DNA of 64,000 bases, from positions 124,001 through 188,000 of the forward strand of contig JBBQFI010000008.1 in assembly GCA_038321775.1 (NCBI GenBank). The letters run 5' to 3'. The notes beneath the pieces were generated by a model, which searched no databases, was not told the origin of the DNA, and saw only the letters and a list, made by a program, of their open reading frames with translations. Shown here in pieces: positions 8,993 to 18,073 of the stretch. How positions within the stretch are numbered: position 1 is the first letter of the stretch; the number at the start of each line of letters is the position of its first letter. A program made the translations under genes and the position numbers. The DNA comes from JBBQFI01 sp038321775. GTDB taxonomy: Bacteria; Verrucomicrobiota; Verrucomicrobiia; Chthoniobacterales; UBA10450.

Positions 8993-9943
8993 TTAATCAA
9001 TTTCGGATGGAATCGGGACGCCCGGCTCGCAGCGTTTGCGAAAGAGAAAAGAATCAGGAGCAAAGGCGGCCAGATTGAGCACAATCATGACTAAAGCGAA
9101 AAGATACATTCCCATCATAACCCCAATTGCCGCGTGCATCAGAAGCACGGCTATGAGCCAAAAAGAACGTGTTTTCTTGAGCCAAATAAAAACGGGATAA
9201 CCTATTTCGATTAAGCAGATTGCGATTCCGACGATGGGAAAAATCAACTTCCACCTAACAAGTAATTCCGCGGGAATGACGTTAAACGGTGGACGAGTTA
9301 AAGCGCGCCAAAGATTCAGACCGTTCCACCAGTCACTGCCCAGGCATTTCGTCAATCCGCTAAAAAAATAGATGAGAGACAGATGAAGTTGTAAGACGCG
9401 TCGAAAAAAACCGAGAGTCAGAAAACTTTTTGGTGTCGTTCTTCTTAGCCACCGATCGAAAGTGTATCGATCAGGCAATGGCGATAGCATTAAGTAGAAC
9501 AGGCCAATCGTCATAAAGTCGTCTACTCCATAGGTTACGAAGGCACCGCTCTTGGTCGCGCAAAGATGAAGAAACCACGCGGCAATTGCGGAGACGCGAC
9601 AGAAAACTCCAAGAAGCAATCCGATCCCGACACCGATCAGACAAACCCAAGAAGCCGAAAGAACGAGCCCCTCTCGCAATCCGAGACTTTCCCCAGCCCT
9701 AACAAGCCAGCCGAGTGTCGGAACGAAACGAGCTTGGAGAAAGAGTAACGCTTCGGCAAAATCTCGAGTAACGACGGCCTCGCCGCTCGTTGCAAAAAGG
9801 TAGTTCCAATCATTGAGCAACGATAACGCGTAAAGAACAACCAGAACGCCGAGTCCGATTCTTAGAATCGCAAGCCATTGATGCGATTCTTTATAAAAGA
9901 AGAAATCGATCAGCGTTTCCCATCGCCGTGATCGCCGGCTCAC
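8993..9943 (-). CDS. HTTM domain membrane protein (gamma-carboxylase-like)
   Basis: 316 residues, strongly hydrophobic, with about seven membrane segments. WLAILRIGLGVLVVLYALSL at the start, a ...YGVDDFMTIGLFYLMLSPLPDRY stretch in the middle and a QLHLSLIYFFSGLTKCLG... region match the HTTM family, which contains the membrane part of vitamin K-dependent gamma-carboxylase. The bacterial reaction is unknown. The start overlaps the end of the upstream gene (ATGA, 9940-9943), so the pair is translationally coupled. Confidence 0.8.
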   Translation of the reverse strand: MSRRSRRWETLIDFFFYKESHQWLAILRIGLGVLVVLYALSLLNDWNYLFATSGEAVVTRDFAEALLFLQARFVPTLGWLVRAGESLGLREGLVLSASWVCLIGVGIGLLLGVFCRVSAIAAWFLHLCATKSGAFVTYGVDDFMTIGLFYLMLSPLPDRYTFDRWLRRTTPKSFLTLGFFRRVLQLHLSLIYFFSGLTKCLGSDWWNGLNLWRALTRPPFNVIPAELLVRWKLIFPIVGIAICLIEIGYPVFIWLKKTRSFWLIAVLLMHAAIGVMMGMYLFALVMIVLNLAAFAPDSFLFRKRCEPGVPIPSEID

Positions 9944-10563
9944 TGCTTTGGCGCCGGTGTCTCCGAAACGAGACTGAAATTATAGGCATACAATAGCGCG
10001 TCGCTTTCTCTTTTCCCTTGCTTGTAATCGTCCGGGGTTGGTTCGACGGATTGACTCAATAACGCTCGCATCGTTACCACGTCCGGCTGTTCCCGCCAGA
10101 TCAGGGCGGCCAACTTTTTGATCATGTATTCCCGGAATGCGTCGGATTGAGTGCGGCCGATCTCATCAAGCAAACTGACGAGGCGCAAGTCGAGTGCGCC
10201 ACTATTTTCGGTCGGCGTCCGTGTCTCTGTGTGCCCGTCCCGGTAATGCAATTCAAAAACAAGTTTGTAACTATTCGGAACGTTGGGCGCGAAATAACCA
10301 TAGCCCGCGTCAATTCCAGCGAAGCTCAGATATGTCGCCGCTGTCTGGCGCACCGGATTCGACTCGGTGAGATGAAGAGCCAACGGAACAGCGCTAATGC
10401 TTTCTGCCTTCCGCGAAAATGTTCTCGCGCCAGGCGGAAGGATGGTCACGCCTTGGGAGACTAACAAGAGCGTCTCACGAAATGAGACTGCGATTAAAAG
10501 TAAAAAGTGAACGACAAGCCAAATCAGAAGCGCGCTCTTTCGCAAATCGCGATTCGTTAGCAA
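9940..10563 (-). CDS. Hypothetical membrane-anchored protein, partner of the HTTM protein
   Basis: 207 residues, not recognised as a named family. One hydrophobic helix at about 11-36 is followed by a soluble part predicted to lie outside the membrane, with an ELHYRDGHTET strand-rich segment near 110. The ATGA overlap with the HTTM gene argues for a two-component complex. The TCGTTAGC near the start (10553-10560) is a one-base variant of the dispersed octamer. Confidence 0.7.
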   Translation of the reverse strand: MLTNRDLRKSALLIWLVVHFLLLIAVSFRETLLLVSQGVTILPPGARTFSRKAESISAVPLALHLTESNPVRQTAATYLSFAGIDAGYGYFAPNVPNSYKLVFELHYRDGHTETRTPTENSGALDLRLVSLLDEIGRTQSDAFREYMIKKLAALIWREQPDVVTMRALLSQSVEPTPDDYKQGKRESDALLYAYNFSLVSETPAPKQ

Positions 10564-10573
10564 AGGTCTGAAG

Positions 10574-10993
10574 TTAATCTCCCTTATTATTTATCGCATT
10601 TAAGACCGTCGCTATGTCTGTAGGATCCACGGAGTAAAGATGATGACTTAGACTGGATCCGATCGGAGTAAGTCCGTCTTTTGAAAGACTCTGTGCCAGC
10701 TCGGTAACAACAACCTGGTCGGTCTTGATCGCCATCTTAGGTCCGTAATTATAGTCTTGGGGCTCGGCGTTATCGAGAACAAGGTGGAACTGGTATCTGA
10801 CTCCATGGTGTCGCACCATCGCCAACGCTTTTTCCAAAGCTTTCTGACTTACAATCGGTACAGGAGACTTAATGACGAGACCGAACTTACCGTGACCGAT
10901 GTCGATAAACGGAGCGCACGCTTGAATGATGAAGACCACAAGAATCGTCGTCACAATCATGGCGAACCCTCTCGTTCGAGGGAAGATTTTCAT
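10574..10993 (-). CDS. Small hypothetical exported or membrane-anchored protein
   Basis: 139 residues from ATG 10993. A longer frame reaches 11089 but would run up to the 3' end of tRNA-Leu, so the internal ATG is preferred. Residues 12-25 are hydrophobic (MIVTTILVVFIIQAC), either a membrane anchor or a lipoprotein-like signal ending in Cys. The remaining soluble part contains HGVRYQFHLVLDNAEPQ. No family recognised. It lies 10 bases upstream of the HTTM partner gene and is probably in the same transcript. Confidence 0.55.
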   Translation of the reverse strand: MKIFPRTRGFAMIVTTILVVFIIQACAPFIDIGHGKFGLVIKSPVPIVSQKALEKALAMVRHHGVRYQFHLVLDNAEPQDYNYGPKMAIKTDQVVVTELAQSLSKDGLTPIGSSLSHHLYSVDPTDIATVLNAINNKGD

Positions 10994-11089
10994 AATGCCA
11001 TCGGTTTGATCTCGAACCGCCGACTTGGCAAGCATAAAAATAAGCTGGATCCGATTCGTTAGGCTACCAGCTCTAAATATTAGAATCAT

Positions 11090-11173
11090 TGGTGCTCACG
11101 AGAGGAGTCGAACCTCCACGGGTTTCCCCATACGGTCCTGAGCCGTACGCGTCTGCCATTCCGCCACGTGAGC
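11090..11173 (-). tRNA. tRNA-Leu (CAG)
   Basis: Reads on the minus strand with a 7-bp acceptor stem (GCTCACG with CGTGAGC), anticodon loop CTCAGGA giving CAG, a long variable arm (class II, as expected for Leu), a GGTTCGA T-loop and an encoded CCA end (11090-11092). Confidence 0.95.
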
Positions 11174-11231
11174 GACTAAAAGCGGGATGGGTAAATTGCG
11201 CAGCACGCGCGTGCGCGCAAGCTGCCGTCCA

Positions 11232-12110
11232 TTAATCGCGTCGTTTCTTTCGCGCGCGCTCTTCCAGCGCGTTCGCTTTACGCGCTTTGCCTAACGAGCG
11301 AAGCAGGTCGGCGTAATTTGAAGCCACGATCTCGTAATCTTTCGGCGGCTTGTCGGTTGCATCCTCCCAGCTCTTGAGCGAGGCGCGATAAAGTTCCGCC
11401 GCTTTCGCATAATCTCCCTGGGAATGATAGACCACCGCAAGATTGCACTTCGACTGCGCGATGTCGGGATGCCCGGGAGGATTAATTTTCTCGCGAATGG
11501 TGAGAGCACGGAGATGAGTTTTTTCCGCTTCCTCAAAACGTCGCTCGTTCGTGTAGAAGACCGCGAGATTATTCAAAACCGAAGCGACGTCGGCGTGATC
11601 GGAACCGAGTTGTTTTTCGTAAATCTCGAGCGCGTGTTTGTAATAGGGCTCCGCCGCTTTTTGCCGTCCCGATTTTCGATAAATCAAGGCGACATTGTTC
11701 AGCAGGGTGCCGAGATCGGAATGCGGAAGATCTTTTAACTGAATTCCGGCTTGAATCGCCTTTTCATAATATTGAACCGCCTCTTCATCCTGACCGAGAT
11801 TGTCGCAGAGATAAGCCAGGCGACGCGCTGAACGATAGAGCGAACGTGTATCGCGCGGTTCAGCTTTCTCAAAGGATGCATGCGCCTGTTCGAGGAGCGG
11901 TTTCGCACCTGCGCGATCGCCCCGCTGGTCGCGCAATTGCCCGAGGCGTTCCAGGCTAAGAGCTAGCTGCGGCGCGTTTGGCGGGAACGCTCGTTGCGCA
12001 AGTTCCAGGGCCATTTCCGCGATCCGAGCAGCCTCCGGCAGGCGATCGCTTGCCCGCAACATCTCGAGTTTGTCGCTGAGAATTTGCCAAAGCCTTTCGT
12101 CGCCTTTCAT
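11232..12110 (-). CDS. Tetratricopeptide repeat protein (kinesin light chain-like)
   Basis: 292 residues, almost entirely TPRs of about 42 residues. Typical units carry LGQDEEAVQYYEKAI, SGRQKAAEPYYKHALEIYEKQLG and ERRFEEAEKTHLRALTIREK. A scaffold for protein contacts; no enzyme motif or signal peptide. It is third in an apparent bamD-lptE-TPR operon with only 6 bases after lptE, so an envelope-related role is possible but unproven. Confidence 0.8.
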   Translation of the reverse strand: MKGDERLWQILSDKLEMLRASDRLPEAARIAEMALELAQRAFPPNAPQLALSLERLGQLRDQRGDRAGAKPLLEQAHASFEKAEPRDTRSLYRSARRLAYLCDNLGQDEEAVQYYEKAIQAGIQLKDLPHSDLGTLLNNVALIYRKSGRQKAAEPYYKHALEIYEKQLGSDHADVASVLNNLAVFYTNERRFEEAEKTHLRALTIREKINPPGHPDIAQSKCNLAVVYHSQGDYAKAAELYRASLKSWEDATDKPPKDYEIVASNYADLLRSLGKARKANALEERARKKRRD

Positions 12111-12116
12111 CTCGCA

Positions 12117-12623
12117 TCACCAACCCTCGCTCAGCTGGCTCACGAGGTGCGTTGCGAGTTGCTCGGTGGCGAGAGGAAGGGCCTGACGTTCGTCGGCATT
12201 GACGTCACGGCCGACAAAGAAACTTGTGGTTCCGACCGCAAACGAAGGCGGGGCAAGCTGCTGCCCGGAGCGAGTGACTAGCGAATAGCGCACGCGCATG
12301 GTTATACCGAATTCCGTCGTTGCCAAAACATTGCCTCGGACCGAACGAGTCGGCACGCGTGAAATGGCGATGATCTCGCCTTTCAAGGTCGCATCAGCCT
12401 GATCGTCACCAACAATCTTGAAGGTCCCGTCCTGTTGAAATTGCTTGATCACGGTGCTCGTAACCAGCACCTCAATGCGCGGCTGCAGAGTGTTGTTCTT
12501 AAAAGTTGGGACGGAAATCGATTGAACGTCGCGCAGGTAATACGGTTTCGCCGGCCCGATGTGGTAACCCATGCACCCGGCAAAACCGAACAGAATTAAT
12601 CCGGCGTTTAAAAAGTATTTCAC
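12117..12623 (-). CDS. lptE: LPS-assembly lipoprotein LptE
   Basis: 168 residues. The N-terminus is a lipoprotein signal, hydrophobic to about residue 16, ending in a lipobox at FGFAGC so that Cys17 would be lipidated. GYHIGP and SISVPTFKNNTLQPRIEVLVTSTVIKQF match the start of the LptE fold, which plugs the LptD barrel in the outer membrane. The ATG overlaps the stop of the bamD-like gene by four bases. The assignment rests on motif and neighbour. Confidence 0.8.
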   Translation of the reverse strand: MKYFLNAGLILFGFAGCMGYHIGPAKPYYLRDVQSISVPTFKNNTLQPRIEVLVTSTVIKQFQQDGTFKIVGDDQADATLKGEIIAISRVPTRSVRGNVLATTEFGITMRVRYSLVTRSGQQLAPPSFAVGTTSFFVGRDVNADERQALPLATEQLATHLVSQLSEGW

Positions 12624-13843
12624 GGCGTCGGCGACGCCGTACTTTCAGGCGTGACCGACGGAGCCGGCGTGGGTGAAACAGCGGGCGCCGTCGTGGTATC
12701 GGGAGCGAGCGAAGCCGGTGGCGGCAGCGAAACGTCCGCGTCCGGCGGCGGCAAAGGCGCTACGTCCGCCGGAGAAGTTCGCATGGCGGGTACGCCTTCG
12801 TGCGACTCGCCCGCATTCGCGACGTTGCTCGGCTTTTTCTTGGGTGCGTTGGCGGCAGCAATGATTTCCTGCACGGCAGCGTCGCCTACTTTTGTGCGCA
12901 ATTGATCGATTCGTTTTTTCGCCAGATCGCCTTGCGATGAGCCTGGCTGCTGTCGAATGACATCGTTATAATAAACGATCGCGGCGCGATAATTCTTTTG
13001 CTTGTCGTAAAACTTGGCGATTCCAAAAGAGTCACTCGTCGCCTTCGTTTCAAGCCGTCGAAGATTTTCGCGCGCTTGCTGTGCTTTTTCGCTGTGCGGA
13101 TAACGAAAAAGGAAATCACTAAACCCAGTTTTCGCGCGGCTGACGGCGTTTGGATCCTTGGTCCCAGCCCGAGCCGAGGCATACCATAAATAACCGATCT
13201 GATATTGCGCATCCGCCGCCACCGGCTCGTTCGGGAATTTGTCTATAACCGCTTGATACGCTGAGATGGCAGCGTCGGCGAGCCCTTGCTTTTCCCGGGC
13301 CAGACCAATGTCGAATTGGGCGCGGGCCGTGTACTTTCCAAACGGAGCCGATCGCACGATCGCGGCGAAAATTTCCACGGCCGCCTCGAGCATGCTGCCA
13401 ATTTTCACACCCAGGACACTTCGCTTTTTTCCGCCGAGGAATGCCTCGCCGATTCGAAATTGACCCTCGATGGCCCCGTCGAAATACGGACTCTGCGGAT
13501 ATTTTTCAATGACGTAGCGATACGCTCCGGCCGCGTGCAAAAAATCGCGGCGCTGTTCCTGGATTTGGCCGACTCGAAACGACGCCAAAGGCGCATTCCA
13601 ATCTCGCGAGTAGCGCTTCGTAATCCGTTGATAGATTTTGACCGCACGCCTGAGATCGCCCTTTTGGAAAGCGGCTTCAGCCTCGACGCTTAACTCCTGC
13701 GCCGTACCATTCATCTCCTCTTCCCCGGGCGGATGATATTTCGCGCCCTGGCCCGGCTTGAAGACGACCGGAGCCGGGCTTCTCTCGGGAAAAGCCAGGC
13801 AGGCAAGAGCCAGTACAAGAATTAAGCGTAGTCGATAATTCAT
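12620..13843 (-). CDS. bamD: Outer-membrane assembly lipoprotein BamD-like, extended
   Basis: 407 residues. A signal sequence at 1-22 contains a possible lipobox (LALAC, Cys15). Residues 50-330 hold TPR-like helices with the BamD pattern, for example AVKIYQRITKRYSRDWNAPL near 65 and AISAYQAVIDKFPNEPVA near 195. Compared with a typical 240-residue BamD it has extra repeats and a Pro/Thr/Ser-rich tail of about 70 residues. In the periplasm BamD bridges BamA and other Bam lipoproteins. First gene of the bamD-lptE-TPR run. Confidence 0.75.
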   Translation of the reverse strand: MNYRLRLILVLALACLAFPERSPAPVVFKPGQGAKYHPPGEEEMNGTAQELSVEAEAAFQKGDLRRAVKIYQRITKRYSRDWNAPLASFRVGQIQEQRRDFLHAAGAYRYVIEKYPQSPYFDGAIEGQFRIGEAFLGGKKRSVLGVKIGSMLEAAVEIFAAIVRSAPFGKYTARAQFDIGLAREKQGLADAAISAYQAVIDKFPNEPVAADAQYQIGYLWYASARAGTKDPNAVSRAKTGFSDFLFRYPHSEKAQQARENLRRLETKATSDSFGIAKFYDKQKNYRAAIVYYNDVIRQQPGSSQGDLAKKRIDQLRTKVGDAAVQEIIAAANAPKKKPSNVANAGESHEGVPAMRTSPADVAPLPPPDADVSLPPPASLAPDTTTAPAVSPTPAPSVTPESTASPTP

Positions 13844-13964
13844 CCGTCACGGAGGGTAACCGCAAGCTCTACTGCGTCAAGTTGGCGGCCCGCGGCAAAC
13901 CGTCGCTTCCTCCTGAGAAGAAGGGTTTTCTCGCGGCGCAAACCCAATTAAACTAGCAGGCAAT

Positions 13965-14837
13965 TTGAATCTGACCGATCAGCAAAAGATTCGCATCGGA
14001 ACCTGCGCCTGGAGTTACGAAGAGTGGCGCGGCGCATTTTATCCCGCCGATCTGCCGACAACACAATGGCTGGAATTTTATGCGCGATTTTTTCCGGCAA
14101 TCGAAGTCGATTCGACCTTTTACAGCGTTCCCACTGAAGACACGGTGCGGCGCTGGCTCGAGGCAACACCTTCGGAGTTTCGTTTCGCCTGCAAACTTCC
14201 ACGAGAAATCACACATGCGCGCCAGCTGCACGATTGTGCGGATGAATTGCATTCGTTTCTGCGGGCGCTCGAATCACTCGCGCCGAAGCTTCAGGTCTTG
14301 CTCATTCAACTTCCCCCTTCCTTCGCGCCGAAAGATGGCAAAGACGCCCTCCGCAAATTTCTCGAACAACTTCCGCGCGATTTTCGTTTTGCCATCGAGT
14401 TCCGTCATCCCGGGTGGCATCGGCCGCAATTCATCCGACTCTTGGAAAAATATCGCGTCTGCTGGGTTTGGGCCGATACCAGCCCGCTAAACGAACGCAA
14501 TCTCGCGCCCTTCGAATTTCTCCCGCGCACGACCGATTTTCTTTACCTCCGATTACTCGGCGATTACGCCACGAAGTACGATTGCGATGGCGGCCACGTT
14601 CATCGTTACGGGAAATTGTTGTGGAAGCGCGAAGCCGCGCTCGAAAGCTGGTCGTTGAAAATCGAGCGCCACCTCACCGATGCACGCAGCGTTTGGATTT
14701 TCATGAATAATCATTTCGAAGGTTTCGCTCCGGAAAGTTGCCAACGCCTCGCCAACAGACTCGGTTTCGATCTTCTTCTTCCATCCGAGGCCGAAATCGC
14801 GGCGGCAGACCGCGGTCAGCTCGATCTGCAACTGTAA
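13965..14837 (+). CDS. DUF72 (YecE-like) TIM-barrel protein
   Basis: 290 residues from a TTG start; no ATG lies upstream in frame close by. RIGTCAWSYEEWRGAFYP near residue 9, EVDSTFYSVP near 45 and the later FAIEFRHPGW near 143 are the conserved DUF72 segments, as is YLRLLGDY near 195. The fold is a TIM barrel and the substrate is unknown. Convergent with serS, with 10 bases between stops. Confidence 0.9.
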   Translation: MNLTDQQKIRIGTCAWSYEEWRGAFYPADLPTTQWLEFYARFFPAIEVDSTFYSVPTEDTVRRWLEATPSEFRFACKLPREITHARQLHDCADELHSFLRALESLAPKLQVLLIQLPPSFAPKDGKDALRKFLEQLPRDFRFAIEFRHPGWHRPQFIRLLEKYRVCWVWADTSPLNERNLAPFEFLPRTTDFLYLRLLGDYATKYDCDGGHVHRYGKLLWKREAALESWSLKIERHLTDARSVWIFMNNHFEGFAPESCQRLANRLGFDLLLPSEAEIAAADRGQLDLQL

Positions 14838-14847
14838 CGGCAATCGC

Positions 14848-16116
14848 CTAACGAATTTCTGCTGCGCCAAAAAACGGCTGCAGTTTTTCCGGCAAACGAA
14901 TCGAGCCATCACGCTGTTGTCCGCTCTCGATCAACGCGGCGAACAAACGCGGCAGCGCCAGCCCCGAACCATTCAAGGTGTGCGCGAACGTGTTTTTCCC
15001 TTCCGCATCCTTGTAACGCAGATTCATTCGTCTCGCCTGAAAATCCTCGTAATTCGAACAGCTCGAAACTTCGAGATAACTATTTTGACCGGGCGACCAA
15101 ACTTCGAGGTCGTACGTTTTCGCTGAACCGAAACCCAAATCGCCCGTGCAAAGCTCCAGCACGCGATAATGCAGATTCAGCAATTGCAGCACGCGTTCCG
15201 CGTTTGCGACTAACGACTCCCACTCCTCGTATGATTTTTCAACGGTCGTCACCTTCACCAACTCGACCTTATCGAATTGATGCACGCGAAGTATTCCGCG
15301 CGTTTCCCGTCCGGCTGATCCAGCCTCGCGTCGAAAACACGGCGTGTAGGCAACGAATTTTTTCGGCAATTCCTTCATCGTGAGAATTTCTTCGCGATGA
15401 AAATTTGTCACCGGCACCTCGGCTGTGGGCGCGAGAAAGATCTGGTTTTCTTCCAGGCCGTACATGTCTTCCTCGAATTTCGGCAACTGCGTTGTCCCGA
15501 TCATGCAATCGCGCCTAACGAGAAACGGCGGACTGATTTCCAAATAACCGTGTTCGCGCGTGTGCAGATCGAGCATGAAATTGATCAAGGCGCGCTCGAG
15601 CCGTGCGCCCGCACCGGTGAAGCAAATGAAACCGCTGCCGCTCAATTTCGCGGCGCGCTCCAGATCGAACAAACCCAACTTCGTCCCGAGCGTGACATGG
15701 TCTTCGACTTTGCTCAGCGGCGGCTTTTTCCCCCAGCTTCGCACGACAGGATTCGCACTCGCGTCTTTTCCGATCGGCGCATCGGTGTGCGGCATGTTCG
15801 CAATTTCGAGCAGCAACGTTTTTTGTTTTTCTTCCGCAGTCGCCGTTCGTTCCGCGAGAGTTGCGATCTCATCGCCAATCTCGCGAACGCGCTCCTCCAG
15901 TTCCGTCGACGATTCGTTTCGACTTCGCCTCCCGCCAACTTCCTTGCTCAACCGCTTCCGTTCCGCGTTCAGTTGCTGCAGCGCCGTCTCCATTTTGCGT
16001 CGCTCCGCGTCGACCTGAAGTACGTCATCGACCTTCGCGGCATCATCGCCGCCGCGAGTCGTTAGGCGCGCTTTCACCAAATCGGGTTGTTCGCGAATCA
16101 ACCGAATATCGAGCAT
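14848..16116 (-). CDS. serS: Seryl-tRNA synthetase
   Basis: 422 residues from the ATG at 16116 (MLDIRLIREQP), the usual SerRS start; a frame start three codons upstream (16125) is less likely. Residues 1-105 form the long helical tRNA-binding arm. Class II motif 2 is TPCFRREAGSAGRETRGILR, and motif 3 is in NGSGLALPRLFAALIE near 385. Charges tRNA-Ser in the cytoplasm. Its TAG stop lies within a copy of the dispersed octamer (14847-14854). Confidence 0.97.
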   Translation of the reverse strand: MLDIRLIREQPDLVKARLTTRGGDDAAKVDDVLQVDAERRKMETALQQLNAERKRLSKEVGGRRSRNESSTELEERVREIGDEIATLAERTATAEEKQKTLLLEIANMPHTDAPIGKDASANPVVRSWGKKPPLSKVEDHVTLGTKLGLFDLERAAKLSGSGFICFTGAGARLERALINFMLDLHTREHGYLEISPPFLVRRDCMIGTTQLPKFEEDMYGLEENQIFLAPTAEVPVTNFHREEILTMKELPKKFVAYTPCFRREAGSAGRETRGILRVHQFDKVELVKVTTVEKSYEEWESLVANAERVLQLLNLHYRVLELCTGDLGFGSAKTYDLEVWSPGQNSYLEVSSCSNYEDFQARRMNLRYKDAEGKNTFAHTLNGSGLALPRLFAALIESGQQRDGSIRLPEKLQPFFGAAEIR

Positions 16117-16243
16117 GGCCGCCATTGTAGAGGCCGCGATTGCTCACGGCAAATCCCGAACGGTCGTCACAAGACGATCACGTTTTTCGTGTCGCATTCG
16201 CTCTATTCCGCCGGGCCGGCATCATTTCGACGCCGTCTTTCTT

Positions 16244-16792
16244 CTAGCGGCGCACGAATTCCATCGTCCAGTTCACTTCCCAGGTCTTGCCTCCATCATA
16301 AGAGTAGGCCATATCCCAATGCAGGTTATCGGCAGACGCGTGCGACCACGTGTAGCGTATTTTCACCGGCTTTTTGTTCTCATCGACGTCGTCGCAATAA
16401 AACTTTCCGACATCGTTCTCGAACTTGCCGACCACAGGCGGAAGATCGAGTTGGCCCTTTCGGCTATTCGCCCAATAGATCGACCATTCCTTCTTCGCTG
16501 GATCGAAAAAGCGCAGGGAAACGCCACGAGCATCATGCGGCAATGTCATCTCATCCATATTGCCGAGGCCCGCGAGAAAGGATTTGTCGGTGGTCGTGCT
16601 CGTAAATTCTAACCAATCATTTTTGCTGGCGGGCTTGAGCTTGCGGTTCTTGATCGTCCACGAGCCGATGAAAAAATCGAAGTCGTGGCGTCCGTCCGCT
16701 TCGCTTGCGGATTGCGGTGCGGTTTCCGTCCTCGCTGGAACGACAAAACTCAACACCACACACGGCAACAACAGCATCGTTTTACGGTTCAT
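16244..16792 (-). CDS. Exported protein, DUF1579-like
   Basis: 182 residues from ATG 16792 (MNRKTMLLLP), which gives a clean signal peptide ending near ARTETA; upstream in-frame starts would bury it. HDFDFFIGSW near residue 36 and the closing GGKTWEVNWTMEFVRR are typical of secreted beta-barrel proteins near DUF1579. Function unknown. It is a single gene with its own promoter region between serS and the divergent DUF4126 gene. Confidence 0.7.
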   Translation of the reverse strand: MNRKTMLLLPCVVLSFVVPARTETAPQSASEADGRHDFDFFIGSWTIKNRKLKPASKNDWLEFTSTTTDKSFLAGLGNMDEMTLPHDARGVSLRFFDPAKKEWSIYWANSRKGQLDLPPVVGKFENDVGKFYCDDVDENKKPVKIRYTWSHASADNLHWDMAYSYDGGKTWEVNWTMEFVRR

Positions 16793-16919
16793 AATTGCCG
16801 CAAATAGCACAGACCCTTCGAAGCAATAGGACTTTAAATGGCCGATTCGAGACGCCCGCGAATCGACCGCCATCGCAAAACGGCGTGACAATTATCCGCT
16901 GCACCGCATAGTTTTTTGC

Positions 16920-17972
16920 ATGGAGCGGCTCAACCTTCTCGGTGTCGCGCTCGGTCTGGCGTGTCTCGCCGGCATCAATCTATACCTCACCGTCTTTGTC
17001 GTCGGGCTTGCCATCAACCAACACTGGATCGTCCTCGCGCCCGCTTATCAATCCCTCGAAGTCTTGGGCAATCCGGTAATCGTTTCCATCGCCGGTGTTC
17101 TTTATTTCCTGGAATTTTTTGCCGATAAAATTCCATGGGTCGATTCCGCTTGGGATGCTGTGCACACAATTATCCGGCCAATCGGCGGCGCGTTCCTCGC
17201 CATTCAAGTGCTGGGTCATTCCACGCCAGCGTTCGATGTCATCGTCGGATTGCTCGCGGGAACGACGAGTTTGCTCGCGCACACGGCAAAAGCTACGTCG
17301 CGCCTGGTTGCGAATGCCTCGCCCGAACCGTTCTCCAACATTGGTCTCAGCGTGGTGGAGGATGCTGGTGTTGTGGGCGGACTCGCGCTCATTCATTATA
17401 ATCCCGCACTGGCCTTCGGTATTTTCGCGATCGCGTTGATCGCCTTCGTTTATTTCGCGCCGAAGATTTTGCGCGCGCTGAAGGCGAAACTCTGGCTCAT
17501 CTTCAAAAAACTGAATGGTCCCGCGGCTTCCGACGTGCCGGTAACGCTACCGATCATTTTGCCGGGCAAACTTGCCTCCGCTTTTGCCCGCGAAAATGTG
17601 CTTGGCGAAACGATCGCCTGGGCCGTGCCCTGCATCAGTGGCCGCGGTCGGCGCGTCCCGCCAAATCTTTTCGGCGCGCTCGTTGTTACGAATGAAGAGC
17701 CGCGCAAAGTTGTTTTCGTCGCGCGCAAAAGCGGCCGCCCTTTTGCTCAGACAATCGATCTGCTCGGCTCGATGGTTGCGCGCGAGCCAAAATTTCTTTC
17801 AGAAAATCTGCTCATTTTTCCGGCGGCGGGAAAAGGACCAAAGTATCTTTTTATTTTTCCGCGATCGAGCGCCGCGATCGTCGAGCAAATTGCCGAACAT
17901 TTGCGCGAACGTCACGTCTCTTCCATTTCCCAGCCCGAAGAAATCCACCCAGAACCAATTGTTTCCCCCTAA
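16920..17972 (+). CDS. DUF4126 membrane protein with C-terminal soluble domain
   Basis: 350 residues. The first 190 residues match DUF4126: several helices plus VLYFLEFFADKIPWVDSAWD near 60-80 and a following IIRPIGGAFLA. Residues 200-350 form a soluble extension with NLFGALVVTNEE and a YLFIFPRSSA strand, not assigned. Probable inner-membrane protein of unknown role. The TAA stop sits in a dispersed octamer (17968-17975). Confidence 0.75.
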   Translation: MERLNLLGVALGLACLAGINLYLTVFVVGLAINQHWIVLAPAYQSLEVLGNPVIVSIAGVLYFLEFFADKIPWVDSAWDAVHTIIRPIGGAFLAIQVLGHSTPAFDVIVGLLAGTTSLLAHTAKATSRLVANASPEPFSNIGLSVVEDAGVVGGLALIHYNPALAFGIFAIALIAFVYFAPKILRALKAKLWLIFKKLNGPAASDVPVTLPIILPGKLASAFARENVLGETIAWAVPCISGRGRRVPPNLFGALVVTNEEPRKVVFVARKSGRPFAQTIDLLGSMVAREPKFLSENLLIFPAAGKGPKYLFIFPRSSAAIVEQIAEHLRERHVSSISQPEEIHPEPIVSP

Positions 17973-17980
17973 CGAGTCCC

Positions 17981-18073
17981 GTCATTCCAATCGAAGCCGA
18001 GAAATCTCTCGCGCTCATGGACGAGAGATGTCTCCCGCCACGGTGGGCAAGCTGTTCCTTCGTTCGACATGAC
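17981..18073. repeat. Palindromic intergenic repeat
   Basis: Starts GTCATTCC and ends GACATGAC, with an inner perfect hairpin ATCTCTCG (18004-18011) / CGAGAGAT (18022-18029). The outer arms (17981-17996 and 18058-18073) pair at 12 of 16 positions. The right end contains the ATG of the following DUF2851 gene. It resembles the element at 45134 in its GTCAT ends and GCGAAG/GAAGCC core, so the two may be members of one family. Confidence 0.6.
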
